From Polyangiaceae bacterium (GTDB lineage: Bacteria; Myxococcota_A; Polyangia; Polyangiales; Polyangiaceae), in contig JADLEQ010000096.1 in assembly GCA_020846005.1 (NCBI GenBank), positions 1-64,000 of the forward strand: a DNA stretch of 64,000 nt, written 5' to 3'. The stretch's first letter is position 1; each line of letters starts with the position of its first letter. This document shows positions 1 to 11,771 of the stretch, in pieces. The position numbers were made by a program, and so were the translations under genes. The notes beneath the pieces were generated by a model, which was not told the DNA's origin, made no database searches, and saw only the letters and a list, made by a program, of their open reading frames with translations.

Positions 1-240
1 GAGCGGGGGCGGGGGCGTGAGCGGGGGCGGGGGCGTGAGCGGGGGCGGGGGCGTGAGCGGGGGCGTGAGCGGGGGCGTGAGCGGGGGCGGGGGCGTGAGC
101 GTGGGCGTGAGCGTGGGCGTGGGCGTGGGCGTGGGCGTGGGCGTGGGCGTGGGCGTGGGCGTGGGCGGGGGCGGGGGCGTGAGCGGGGGGCGGGGGCGTG
201 AGCGGGAGGGCGGGGGCGTGAGGGCGGGGGCGGGGGCGTG
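1..240. repeat. G-rich hexamer-based minisatellite
   Basis: The first 240 bases are built from a 6-bp unit of form G(A/G)GCG(G/T). It expands into 18-bp blocks (GAGCGGGGGCGGGGGCGT, three exact copies at 1-54), 12-bp blocks (55-78), and then a run of about eleven GTGGGC hexamers (about 101-165) before it degenerates. Spacing stays a multiple of six over most of the tract, as expected from slippage. The plus strand has many runs of four or five G separated by single C, so it could form G-quadruplexes. It ends only a few bases before the carbonic anhydrase start and continues off the left edge of the window. Confidence 0.9.
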
Positions 241-253
241 CTAGGCGGCGGGT

Positions 254-886
254 GTGGAGCTCCTCGAAGACTGCCTCGACGCCAACCGCAGGTGGGCGGC
301 GGCGCGACGCGCCCAGGATCCGGCGTTCTTCCGCCGCCTCGAGGCGCTGCAGAGCCCGGATCTGCTCTGGATCGGCTGCTCCGACAGCCGGCTGCCCCCG
401 AACGAGATCATCGGCCGGCAGCCCGGCGAGCTGTTCGTGCACCGGAACGTGGCGAACATCGTCGAGCACACCGACCTCAACTGCCTCGCCGTGCTGCAGT
501 TCGCGATCGACGTGCTGAAGGTGCGGCACGTCATCGTTTGTGGGCACTACGGCTGCGGGGGCGTGAGGGCCGCGCTCGACTCCCGGCGCCTGGGGCTCAT
601 CGACACGTGGCTCCGCAACATCCGCGACGTGCGGGTGCGTCACCGTGAGGAGCTGGCGGCGCTCGCGGGCGCGCCGGCGCGCGCAGATCGGCTCGCCGAG
701 CTGAACGTCCTCACGCAGGTGGCGAACGTCTGCCACACCAATATCGTGCAGGACGCGTGGCGGCGCGGCCAGTCGCTCAGCGTGCACGGGTGGATCTACT
801 CCCTCGCCGACGGCCTGCTGCGCGACCTCAGCCTGAACGTCGACTCGCCGGACCAGATCGCGCCGGAGCATCGCTTCGACCGATGA
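254..886 (+). CDS. can: Beta-class carbonic anhydrase
   Basis: Zinc enzyme interconverting CO2 and bicarbonate in the cytoplasm. The 210-aa protein aligns over nearly its whole length with E. coli Can. Zinc ligands are Cys42, His98 and Cys101, with the Asp44-Arg46 dyad in the CSDSR motif, and HYGCGG follows at 98-103. The GTG at 254 is the first possible start after an in-frame TAG at 242. The protein begins a few residues short of the usual N-terminus, and no clear ribosome binding site is visible because the G-rich repeat lies directly upstream. The repeat may have eroded the original start and promoter. It stands alone in front of hemB on the same strand. The family assignment is secure. 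Confidence 0.95.
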   Translation: MELLEDCLDANRRWAAARRAQDPAFFRRLEALQSPDLLWIGCSDSRLPPNEIIGRQPGELFVHRNVANIVEHTDLNCLAVLQFAIDVLKVRHVIVCGHYGCGGVRAALDSRRLGLIDTWLRNIRDVRVRHREELAALAGAPARADRLAELNVLTQVANVCHTNIVQDAWRRGQSLSVHGWIYSLADGLLRDLSLNVDSPDQIAPEHRFDR

Positions 887-974
887 CGCCCGCGGCGCGG
901 CTCGCCAGGCGCCCCTTTGCGCCCGTGGCCGGGTCTGGTAACGACGGCGCCGCGCCCCCGCTCGGAACCCCACC

Positions 975-1961
975 GTGACCCAGCCGCTCCCCTCCCGCCC
1001 ACGCAGGAACCGCGTGAGCTCGGGGATCCGTGGCCTGGTCCGCGAGACGACGCTCGGCGCCGAGCACCTCGTGCTGCCGCTGTTCGTCCAGGAGGGGCGC
1101 GCCGCGCGGGCTCCAATCGCGTCGATGCCGCGGCACGCTCGGCTGAGCGTCGACCTCGTCGTCGAGACGGCCGGTGAGGCGCTGGCGCTCGGCGTGCCCG
1201 CGGTCGCGCTCTTCCCTGCGCTCCCCGACTCGCTGAAGGATCCGCTCGCCCGCGAGAGCACGAACGACGATGGCCTGCTCCAGCGGTGCGTGGGCGAGCT
1301 GAAGCGGGCGCACCCCGAGCTCGTCGTGATCACGGACGTAGCGCTCGACCCGTACTCCTCGGATGGCCACGACGGCGTCGTCCGCGACGGACGCATCGTC
1401 AACGACGAGACCCTCCCGATCCTGGCGGCGATGGCCGTGAGCCAGGCGCGCGCGGGCGCCGACGTGGTCGCGCCGAGCGACATGATGGATGGCCGCGTCG
1501 CGGCGATCCGCCGCGCGCTGGACGCCGCCGGCTTCGTCGACGTGCTGATCTGCTCGTACTGCGTGAAGTACGCCTCGGCCTTCTACGGGCCGTTCCGCGA
1601 CGCCCTCGACTCCGCGCCGCGCCACGGCGACAAGAAGTCGTACCAGATGGACCCAGCCAACTCGCGCGAGGCGCTCCGCGAGGTCGCGCTCGACGAGACC
1701 GAGGGCGCCGACTGGCTCATGGTGAAGCCGGGGCTCCCGTACCTCGACGTGATTCGCCGCGTCCGCGACGCGACCTCCCTGCCGGTCGCGGCGTACCACG
1801 TGAGCGGAGAGTACGCGATGCTGGAGGCCGCGGCGGCCCTCGGTGTCCTCGACCGCGATCGCTGCTTGCTCGAGAGCATGACGTGCCTGCGTCGCGCCGG
1901 AGCCGACCTCATCTTCACCTACGCGGCGATGGACGTGGCGCGACTGCTCCGCCGGGGCTGA
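975..1961 (+). CDS. hemB: Porphobilinogen synthase (delta-aminolevulinate dehydratase), Mg-type
   Basis: Condenses two 5-aminolevulinate molecules to porphobilinogen in heme, siroheme and corrinoid synthesis. The length of 328 aa is normal. Schiff-base lysines are Lys198 (SYCVKYASAFYGPF) and Lys251 (WLMVKPGLPYLD). The metal loop at 121-133 reads DVALDPYSSDGHD, with Asp121, Asp125, Asp130 and Asp133 where zinc enzymes have cysteines; this is the signature of the Mg2+-dependent subclass known from Pseudomonas. GTG start at 975. The gene converges on glnE with only 4 bases between the two stop codons, so their 3' ends must share any terminator. Confidence 0.96.
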   Translation: MTQPLPSRPRRNRVSSGIRGLVRETTLGAEHLVLPLFVQEGRAARAPIASMPRHARLSVDLVVETAGEALALGVPAVALFPALPDSLKDPLARESTNDDGLLQRCVGELKRAHPELVVITDVALDPYSSDGHDGVVRDGRIVNDETLPILAAMAVSQARAGADVVAPSDMMDGRVAAIRRALDAAGFVDVLICSYCVKYASAFYGPFRDALDSAPRHGDKKSYQMDPANSREALREVALDETEGADWLMVKPGLPYLDVIRRVRDATSLPVAAYHVSGEYAMLEAAAALGVLDRDRCLLESMTCLRRAGADLIFTYAAMDVARLLRRG

Positions 1962-1965
1962 GCCG

Positions 1966-4908
<2,943 letters not shown>

Positions 4909-4938
4909 GCCCGCAGGGGCGCGCTATCTGGTCGTCGC

Positions 4939-5571
4939 ATGCGTTTCCTCTGCGTGTCGGACATCCACGGTCGAGCGGACGCGCTCGAGGCGGTGCTCGG
5001 GCACGCCGGGGTCCATGGCTGGGACCAGCTCGTGGCGTGCGGGGATCACCTGTTCCCGGGCCCGGAGCCGCTGCGCGTGTGGCGCCGGCTCACCGAGCTC
5101 AAGGCCGTCGCCGTGCAGGGGATCGGCGATCGCGCGCTCGCGACGCTCTCGCCGGATTCGCTCCACCCGCTCGACGACACGCAGCGCGCGCGCTTGCGGC
5201 GCCTGCGCGAGATGCGGACGGAGCTCGGCGAGCTGATCGTGGCGAGGCTCGCGCGCCTGGAGCCCGTGGTGCGCCTGCGACTCGAAAACGGCACCCACGT
5301 CGCGTTCGTCCACGGCGCTCCCGCGGATCCGGGCGAGGCGCTGGCGCTCGAGCTGGAGGACGCGGAGCTCGAGGCGTTGCTCGGCGACGAGACGGCCGAG
5401 CTCATCGTCTGCGGCGGCAGCCACGTCCCGTTCGACCGGGACGTCGCGGGGCGGCGCATCGTGAACGTGGGGTCCGTCGGGGAGTGCCCGACGGAGGGCT
5501 TCGCTCACGCCACCCTGCTCGAGTCCACGCCTTTCGGCGTGGTGGTGACCCAGCTCGACGTGCCGCTCTGA
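4939..5571 (+). CDS. Calcineurin-like metallophosphoesterase, active site partly degenerate
   Basis: A 210-aa protein of the YfcE/MJ0936-like phosphoesterase fold. It keeps Asp8-x-His10 (SDIHG), Gly35-Asp36 (CGDH), His125 (VHGAP) and His162. The canonical GNHD motif is GIGD at 61-64, losing the Asn and His, and the GHTH motif is GGSH at 159-162, losing its first His. Three expected metal or catalytic residues are therefore missing, which could mean altered chemistry or a binding-only role. The ATG at 4939 begins MRFLCVSDIHG, the typical N-terminus; the open frame upstream is antisense to glnE and is not part of it. Divergent from glnE across a 30-bp gap. Substrate unknown. Confidence 0.85.
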   Translation: MRFLCVSDIHGRADALEAVLGHAGVHGWDQLVACGDHLFPGPEPLRVWRRLTELKAVAVQGIGDRALATLSPDSLHPLDDTQRARLRRLREMRTELGELIVARLARLEPVVRLRLENGTHVAFVHGAPADPGEALALELEDAELEALLGDETAELIVCGGSHVPFDRDVAGRRIVNVGSVGECPTEGFAHATLLESTPFGVVVTQLDVPL

Positions 5572-5648
5572 GCCGCTCGCTCGGCGCACCCTCGCTCGGC
5601 GCGCGCCCCGGGGACCGGGGCTCGCGCGTCGTGTAGTACGCTGCCGCG

Positions 5649-6623
5649 ATGCCGAGCGCGCTCCAGTGCCGCGGGGACTGCGTCGAGTCCGTGCACCCCT
5701 GGTCGGCCGTCGCGGTCGACGGCGGGGCTGGCGAGGTGGTGTGGTCGACGGGCTCCGACCCCATCACGACCTGGCGCTCGAGCCTGAAGCCGCTCCAGCT
5801 CGCGTGCGCCCTCGAGGTGCTCGACGATCCGCCGATCGAGGACGAGCTGCTCGCCGTCGGCGCCGCCTCGCACTCGGCCGAGGCGACGCACGTGACCATC
5901 GTCGAGCGCATCCTGGCGCGCTTCGAGCTGACCGAGCGTGACCTGCGGTGTGGGGCTCACGCGCCGATGTCGGCCGCCGCTGCCGGGGAGCTGCTCCGCA
6001 CCGGACGCGCGCCGACGCAGCTCCACAACAACTGCTCGGGCAAGCACGCGTTCATGGCGGCCGCGACGCGCCGCGCCGGGTGGCCCGCGGACTACCGCCC
6101 CGCAGCGCACCCGCTGCAGGCGCGGGTGCTCGCCCGGACGGAGCGGGCGTCCCAAGCGGCTGCGCCCTTCGCCATCGACGGCTGCGGCGTCCCGACCCCG
6201 TTTCAGCCGCTGTCCGCGATCGCGCGGGCGTGGGCGTCCATCGCCGCCGCGATGCGGGCGTCGGACGGAGACGCGAGGCCATCACCCGACGAAGCCCGCC
6301 TCGGCCGGATCGGCTGGGCGATGGCGCGCCGTCCCGACCTCACCAGCGGCTCCGACCGCTTCGACCGCGAGCTCGTCCGGCTCGCGCGCGAGCCGATGGC
6401 GGTGAAGATCGGCGCCATGGGGCTGTTCTGCCTTGCGCTCCCCGCGCGGGGCCTCGGGATCGCGGTAAAGGTCGAGAGCGGGAACGCGGACGCGCTGGCC
6501 GTAGCGGTCCCGGAGTGCCTCGCGGCGGCGGCGCCGGGCGCGTGGGAGGCGCCCCCCGGCTGGCCGCTCCGCGAGGTGCGCAACGTCGTGGGCGATCCGG
6601 TCGGGGCCTGGCGCGCGGTCTGA
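5649..6623 (+). CDS. L-asparaginase II (Rhizobium etli ReAV type)
   Basis: Hydrolyses asparagine to aspartate and ammonia. It belongs to the asparaginase II family (PF06089), unrelated to the classical bacterial type I/II threonine enzymes. All residues assigned to the R. etli enzyme can be placed: Ser44-x-x-Lys47 (RSSLKP), Ser76 (ASHSAE), the metal-site trio Cys129, Lys132 (NNCSGKH) and Cys179 (DGCGVP), and Lys253 (AVKIGAMG). The 324-aa length is close to the family norm. ATG start at 5649, 77 bp after the phosphoesterase. It sits two genes from glnE, so a shared role in nitrogen handling is possible but is inference only. Confidence 0.9.
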   Translation: MPSALQCRGDCVESVHPWSAVAVDGGAGEVVWSTGSDPITTWRSSLKPLQLACALEVLDDPPIEDELLAVGAASHSAEATHVTIVERILARFELTERDLRCGAHAPMSAAAAGELLRTGRAPTQLHNNCSGKHAFMAAATRRAGWPADYRPAAHPLQARVLARTERASQAAAPFAIDGCGVPTPFQPLSAIARAWASIAAAMRASDGDARPSPDEARLGRIGWAMARRPDLTSGSDRFDRELVRLAREPMAVKIGAMGLFCLALPARGLGIAVKVESGNADALAVAVPECLAAAAPGAWEAPPGWPLREVRNVVGDPVGAWRAV

Positions 6624-6693
6624 GCCCCAGGCGGGCCACGGCCTCCGCTGCAAGAAAGTTGCGCCGCGTCGCCAGGCCCTCCAAGGTCGGTCC

Positions 6694-7896
6694 GTGCTCG
6701 CCGAGCCCGAGACGCGCGCGCGGGACGCCCGCCACCGGATCCAGGCGGCGCTGCGCGAGCGGCTCCTGCCGATCTCGCCGCTCGGGGACGAGGGCCACCA
6801 GTCACTCGTGCTCGAGGCGGGCGAGGCGGGGACGTTCACCATCGCGACGCGGGCGGGGCGTGTCTTCGTGAACGAGGGGCGCGCGGCCCGCCCGGGCGCC
6901 GTCGTGCGCACGGACGCCGAGACGCTCCTGGAGATCCTGACCGGCGCGCGCTCCGGCGCGCAGACCTGGCTCTCGGGGCACCTGTCGCTGCGCGGGAGCA
7001 TCGCGCTCGCGCTCCGCCTGGAGGGTCTGCTGGACCCAGCGCGCCGCCCGCGTCACTTCGCCCAGCCGAGGCGGGTGCTCGCGGGGGGCGTCGACACCTT
7101 CCTGTTGGAGGCCGGGGAGGGCCCCGCGGTGGTCCTCCTGCACGGTTTGGGTGCCACGAACGCCTCGATGCTCACGACCTTCGTGGAGCTGTCGCGCGAC
7201 CACCGCGTGATCGCGCCCGACCTCCCCGGCTTCGGCGACTCGGCGAAGCCCGTCGCGCGCTACGATGCGCGGTTCTTCGCCCAGTGGGCGGTCGCCCTGC
7301 TCGACGCGCTCGGGATCGAGCGCGCCCACTTCATCGGCAACTCGATGGGCGGCCGCATCTCGCTCGAGGTGGGGTTGCTCGCCCCGGCGCGCGTCGACCG
7401 CCTCGTCCTCTTCGCGCCCGCCGTCGCGTTCCGCAAGCTTCGGCAATTCGTTCCGCTCGTTCGTATGCTGCGCCCGGAGCTCGCCACCTTGCCGGTGCCG
7501 CTGCCTCGCCGCACCGTGCTGCGCACGCTCCAGCAGTGCTTCTCGCGCCCCGACCGCCTCCCCGCGGCGTGGTACGAGGCCGCGGTCGACGAGTTCATCC
7601 GCGTCTTCGGGACGGCGCGCGGCCGTGTGGCGTTCTTCTCATCTGCTCGGCAGATCTACCTGGACCCGCCGTGGGGCGCGGCGGGGTTCTGGGCGCGCCT
7701 GCGTGAGCTCGAGCCGCCGGCGTTGTTCGTCTGGGGCGATCGCGACGTGCTGGTCCCGTCCCGCTTCGCGCGGCACGTCGAGCGGATGGTGCCGCACGCG
7801 CGCTCGGTCGTGCTGCGCGACTGCGGCCACGTCCCCCACTTCGAGCTCCCCGAGACGACCCACCGCCTGGTGCGCGAGCACCTGCGCACCGGGTGA
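6694..7896 (+). CDS. SCP2-like lipid-binding domain fused to alpha/beta hydrolase
   Basis: A 400-aa two-domain protein. Residues about 25-115 look like a sterol-carrier-protein-2 (SCP2) lipid-binding domain. Residues about 125-398 are an alpha/beta hydrolase with oxyanion motif LHGLG (149-153), nucleophile Ser217 in GNSMGG, acid Asp351 (WGDRDVLVP) and His379 (CGHVPH), so the triad is complete. The hydrolase half resembles the lipase/esterase and C-C hydrolase branch of the superfamily. The fusion suggests action on a hydrophobic substrate held by the SCP2 part; that is inference. GTG start at 6694 after a 70-bp gap from the asparaginase gene. No signal peptide is evident, so it is probably cytoplasmic. 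Confidence 0.85.
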   Translation: MLAEPETRARDARHRIQAALRERLLPISPLGDEGHQSLVLEAGEAGTFTIATRAGRVFVNEGRAARPGAVVRTDAETLLEILTGARSGAQTWLSGHLSLRGSIALALRLEGLLDPARRPRHFAQPRRVLAGGVDTFLLEAGEGPAVVLLHGLGATNASMLTTFVELSRDHRVIAPDLPGFGDSAKPVARYDARFFAQWAVALLDALGIERAHFIGNSMGGRISLEVGLLAPARVDRLVLFAPAVAFRKLRQFVPLVRMLRPELATLPVPLPRRTVLRTLQQCFSRPDRLPAAWYEAAVDEFIRVFGTARGRVAFFSSARQIYLDPPWGAAGFWARLRELEPPALFVWGDRDVLVPSRFARHVERMVPHARSVVLRDCGHVPHFELPETTHRLVREHLRTG

Positions 7897-8014
7897 CCCG
7901 CCCCCGCGCGCGACACGCGGGCCGGTCTGCCGGGAGGGCGCCCCGCCGCCGGAGATCCGCGGGAGCGAGCGTCACGCTTGGCGCCGCGACGAATTCGGGT
8001 AATCGAGCCGAGCG

Positions 8015-9904
8015 ATGCTCGCGCACTCGACGATCGAGAGGATCCGAGAGGCGACGCCGATCGTGACGTTCATCGGCGAGCACGTGAAGCTCGTCCGCCG
8101 CGGGCGCAGCCACGTCGGGCTGTGCCCGTTCCACTCGGAGCGCACGCCGAGCTTCCACGTGAGCGACGAGCGCGGCTTCTACCACTGCTTCGGCTGCGGC
8201 GTGTCCGGCGACGTGTTCCGCTTCCTCATGGAGACGGAGGGGCTCGGGTTCATCGACGCCGCGCGCCGCCTCGCCGAGCGGGCTGGGATCCAGATCGAGG
8301 AGACGCGCACGGCGGCGGAGCGCCAGGCGGAGGACGCAGCGCGGCGGCGCGACGACGAGCTCTACGCGGCCACCGCGGCGGCCGCCGAGTGGTTCGAGCG
8401 GATGTTGCGCGAGCACCCGCTGGCGCACCACGCACGCGAAGAGCTCGCGAGGCGCGGCCTGGTGCCGGAGTCCCCCACGGACGACATCGCCGACGCGTTG
8501 CAGGCGTTCCGCGTGGGCTACGCGCCTTGGGGCTGGGACGCGCTCACCAAGCACCTGCGCGACGCCGGGATCTCCCCGGTCGCCGGCGAGCGCGTGGGCC
8601 TGATCGTCCCGCGGTCGAGCGGCAGCGGGCACTACGACCGCTTCCGCCATCGCCTGATGTTCGCGGTCGTCGACCTCGCCGGGCGCCCGATCGCCTTCAG
8701 CGGGCGGACGCTGGCGGAGCCGCAGGCGGACGAATGCCGTGCGCACGGCCTGCCCGTCCCCGAGTCGGAGCGCGCGGACCCGCCAGCGAAGTACGTCAAC
8801 TCACCCGAGTCGGGCATCTACCGCAAGCGCGAGACCGTCTTCGGCTTGTTCCAGGCGCGCCAGGCGGTGCGCAGGGCCGGCGAGAGCACGATCGTCGAGG
8901 GCAACTTCGACGTGGTGGGTCTCCACGCGCGCGGCGTGCGGAACGTGGTCGCCCCGTTGGGGACGGCGTTCACCTCGGAGCAGGCGCGGCTCGTGCGCCG
9001 CTACGCCCCAGCCGCCGTGCTGCTGTTCGACGGCGACGCCGCGGGGCGCCGCGCGACGGTCGCCGCGCGGGAGCCGCTCGCCGAGGCCGGGCTCGTGGCT
9101 CGCGTCGCGCGGCTCCCGGACGGCGTCGATCCGGACGAGCTCGCGCGGGGCGGGGGCGCCGAGGCGGTCGCGCGACTGGTGAGCGCGGCGAGGCCGCTGC
9201 TCGAGTACCTGATCGAGACCGCGCTCGAGGACCTGCCGGCGGGCGACGCGCGAGCACAGGCTGCGAAGGTCCAGGAGGTCGCCCAGCTCCTGGCGCGCGA
9301 GGAGGACCCGGCCGTCCGCGCGATGGCCGAGACGCACGCCGATCGGCTCGTGGAGCGGCTGGCCCAGCGGTTCGATCTGCGGGACGCGACGAGTTTTCGC
9401 AGCCTGCACAGGGCGGTGCACGCCGCGGCGCGCCGCGCGCCAGGGGCGCCCACCGCTCCGCGGGCGCGGCCCCCGGCGGGCCGAGAGCGCATCCAGCTCG
9501 CGCTCCTCGGCGCGGTGCTGGACTTCCCCGAGCTCTTTGCGACACCGGACGCCGAGGAAGCAGCGGCGCTGCTGGAGGGCGACGCCGCCGCGCTGTTTGC
9601 CGCGGCGCGTCAGTCGTGGGAGACCCGCGGGGCGCTCGACCCGGACGTCTTGCTTGCGAAGCTCCCCCCCTCGACTATCTCCTTCGCCGCGTCGCGGCTG
9701 GTCGCGCCCGGGCACGAGCGCGTCGAGAGCGCCCGCATGGACCTAGCGTTGAACGTCGAGAAGCTGAGCGTGCTCGAGCGGAAGCGGCGGCGGTCCGAGG
9801 CGGCGACCGAGGTCTCGCGTGCGGCGAGCATGGGCGACTGGGATCGGGAGCTCGAGCTCCTGCGCGAGCAGCAGGAGCGCGCGGCCCGCGGCCGCGCGGG
9901 GTGA
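8015..9904 (+). CDS. dnaG: DNA primase
   Basis: Synthesises RNA primers at the replication fork with DnaB helicase. The 629-aa protein has the CHC2 zinc-binding domain (Cys37, His40, Cys58, Cys61), the RNA-polymerase-like basic motif RFRHRLMF at 209-216, and the TOPRIM catalytic core with Glu295 (EGNFD) and Asp339/Asp341 (FDGDAAG). The C-terminal 180 residues correspond to the helicase-interaction region and are poorly conserved. ATG start at 8015. It lies directly upstream of rpoD, as in the classical macromolecular-synthesis operon, but rpsU is not in front of it; the 118-bp upstream gap contains no ribosomal gene. Confidence 0.97.
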   Translation: MLAHSTIERIREATPIVTFIGEHVKLVRRGRSHVGLCPFHSERTPSFHVSDERGFYHCFGCGVSGDVFRFLMETEGLGFIDAARRLAERAGIQIEETRTAAERQAEDAARRRDDELYAATAAAAEWFERMLREHPLAHHAREELARRGLVPESPTDDIADALQAFRVGYAPWGWDALTKHLRDAGISPVAGERVGLIVPRSSGSGHYDRFRHRLMFAVVDLAGRPIAFSGRTLAEPQADECRAHGLPVPESERADPPAKYVNSPESGIYRKRETVFGLFQARQAVRRAGESTIVEGNFDVVGLHARGVRNVVAPLGTAFTSEQARLVRRYAPAAVLLFDGDAAGRRATVAAREPLAEAGLVARVARLPDGVDPDELARGGGAEAVARLVSAARPLLEYLIETALEDLPAGDARAQAAKVQEVAQLLAREEDPAVRAMAETHADRLVERLAQRFDLRDATSFRSLHRAVHAAARRAPGAPTAPRARPPAGRERIQLALLGAVLDFPELFATPDAEEAAALLEGDAAALFAAARQSWETRGALDPDVLLAKLPPSTISFAASRLVAPGHERVESARMDLALNVEKLSVLERKRRRSEAATEVSRAASMGDWDRELELLREQQERAARGRAG

Positions 9905-9936
9905 GGACGACGGGTCGATCGAAGACGAGGTGCGTG

Positions 9937-11736
9937 GTGGCGAAGCCCAAGATTCAGACGAAGAAGAAGAAGGCGGCAGCTCGCACCAGCGGCGCCGCGC
10001 GCCCCTCGCGCCACGCCAAGGTGAGCCGCGGCACGAGCTCGGCGGGGAGCTCCGCGCGCCAGGCGACGCGGGCCGCGGCGCCGGCGCCGGAGCTCGACGA
10101 GGAGGTCTCGGACACGGCCGTCGCGGACAGCGGCGCGGAGCCCCCCCCGCACGAGGCGCCGGCCGAGGAGTTGGGCGTCACGTTCGAGGAAGACTCCGAC
10201 GACGAGCCCATCGCGGAGCCGGTCGAGGACGCGTCGCTCGAGGAGCCCTCGCCCCGGCGGCCGTCTCCCCCCGCGCGCGAGCCGGCCGTCGGCCCCCCGG
10301 TCCGGGCGCGGTCCGGCGACGAGGAAGCGCAGCGGAGCAGCGACCCGGTGCGCCTCTACCTGCGCAAGATGGGGAGCGTCCCGCTCCTCACGCGCGAGGG
10401 CGAGGTCGCCATCGCGATGCGGATCGAGGACGGCGAGCACCAGGTGCTCGACGCCATCCTCGGGACCCCGATCGCGCTGCGCGAGATCATCGAGCTCGGC
10501 GAGCGCCTCGAGCAGCGCAAGTCGCGCATCCGTGAGATCGTGAAGGACGGCGACGACGAGGAGCAGGCGTTCGACGAAGCCGAAGCGGAGCGCAGGTTCC
10601 ACAAGGTCACCGCGCGCGCTCGGGAGCTCGAGGCTCGCCTCCGCGACGCACCTGCGCGACGCGCCGGCGGCCCCGGGGGACGCAAGGCCGCGGGGGACCT
10701 CGCCGGTGAGCGCAAGGAGCTCGTGACCGCGCTCCACGCCATGCGCCTGAACAAGCGCACGGTGGACCGCATCGTGGGCAAGCTGAAGGCGCTCGTCGAT
10801 CGCGTCGAGCAGCTGGTGGGCGGAACGCGGGAGGCTTCGTTCGCCGCCGGGGCGCGCGCGGAGCTGGCGAGGCTGCTCGAGGGCGGGACGGTCGCAGCGC
10901 CTTCGGCGGCCGCTGACGCGAGCGATCGCAAGGCAGACGAGTCGGTTCGAGCGGCCGTCCAGGAGCTCCGGGCGACCTACGAGGCGCTGCGGCAGGGCGA
11001 GCGACGCGCGGAGGCGGCGAAGGCGCAGCTCGTCCAGGCGAACCTCCGCCTGGTCGTGAGCATCGCGAAGAAATACACGAACCGCGGCCTGCAGTTCCTC
11101 GACCTCATCCAGGAGGGGAACATCGGCCTGATGAAGGCGGTCGACAAGTTCGAGTACCGGCGGGGCTACAAGTTCAGCACCTACGCGACGTGGTGGATCC
11201 GGCAGGCGATCACGCGCGCCATCGCCGATCAGGCGCGCACGATCCGCATCCCCGTGCACATGATCGAGACGATCAACAAGCTCATCCGCACGTCGCGCTA
11301 TCTCGTCCAGGAGCTCGGGCGCGAGCCGACGCCGGAGGAGATCGCGACCAAGATGGAGCTGCCGCTCGACAAGGTCCGCAAGGTGCTGCGTATCGCGAAG
11401 GAGCCGATCAGCCTCGAGACTCCCATCGGCGAGGAGGAGGACAGCCACCTCGGCGACTTCATCGAGGACAAGAGCGCGGTGAACCCGGCCGACGCCGTGA
11501 TCAACCTCAACCTCTCCGAGCAGACGCGGCGCGTGCTCCGCACGCTGACGCCGCGCGAGGAGAAGGTGCTGAGGATGCGCTTCGGGATCGGCGAGAAGAG
11601 CGACCACACCCTCGAGGAGGTCGGCCAGGATTTCGAGGTGACCCGGGAGCGGATCCGCCAGATCGAGGCGAAGGCGCTGCGCAAGCTCCGGCACCCCGCT
11701 CGGGTGAAGCAGCTGAAGACGTTCGTCGAGGGCTGA
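9937..11736 (+). CDS. rpoD: RNA polymerase primary sigma factor (sigma-70)
   Basis: Directs RNA polymerase to housekeeping promoters. From the GTG at 9937 (protein begins MAKPKIQ, with a GAGG 6 nt upstream) it is 599 aa. Region 1.2 starts near residue 136 ([11 protein letters not shown]). A long non-conserved insert follows. Regions 2.1-2.4 start near 365 ([12 protein letters not shown], then [16 protein letters not shown]). Region 3 follows, and region 4.2 is near 555-590 ([17 protein letters not shown]). The first 130 residues are a Lys/Ala then Asp/Glu/Pro-rich low-complexity tail in place of a recognisable region 1.1. An in-frame GTG at 9901 overlaps the dnaG stop codon and would add 12 residues. 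Same operon as dnaG. Confidence 0.96.
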   Translation: MAKPKIQTKKKKAAARTSGAARPSRHAKVSRGTSSAGSSARQATRAAAPAPELDEEVSDTAVADSGAEPPPHEAPAEELGVTFEEDSDDEPIAEPVEDASLEEPSPRRPSPPAREPAVGPPVRARSGDEEAQRSSDPVRLYLRKMGSVPLLTREGEVAIAMRIEDGEHQVLDAILGTPIALREIIELGERLEQRKSRIREIVKDGDDEEQAFDEAEAERRFHKVTARARELEARLRDAPARRAGGPGGRKAAGDLAGERKELVTALHAMRLNKRTVDRIVGKLKALVDRVEQLVGGTREASFAAGARAELARLLEGGTVAAPSAAADASDRKADESVRAAVQELRATYEALRQGERRAEAAKAQLVQANLRLVVSIAKKYTNRGLQFLDLIQEGNIGLMKAVDKFEYRRGYKFSTYATWWIRQAITRAIADQARTIRIPVHMIETINKLIRTSRYLVQELGREPTPEEIATKMELPLDKVRKVLRIAKEPISLETPIGEEEDSHLGDFIEDKSAVNPADAVINLNLSEQTRRVLRTLTPREEKVLRMRFGIGEKSDHTLEEVGQDFEVTRERIRQIEAKALRKLRHPARVKQLKTFVEG

Positions 11737-11771
11737 GCTCGCGGGCGAGGGCGCCCAGCGGGCTCCGGCGA

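Noticed and set aside
17-244. 75-codon open frame of Gly, Val and Ser
   Set aside because: It is a translation of the 6-bp repeat; no unique sequence, no ribosome binding site, stops just before the carbonic anhydrase start.
7978-9936. N-terminal extension of the rpoD reading frame
   Set aside because: It overlaps dnaG in another frame and is Arg/Gly-rich shadow sequence; sigma-factor similarity begins only after 10300.
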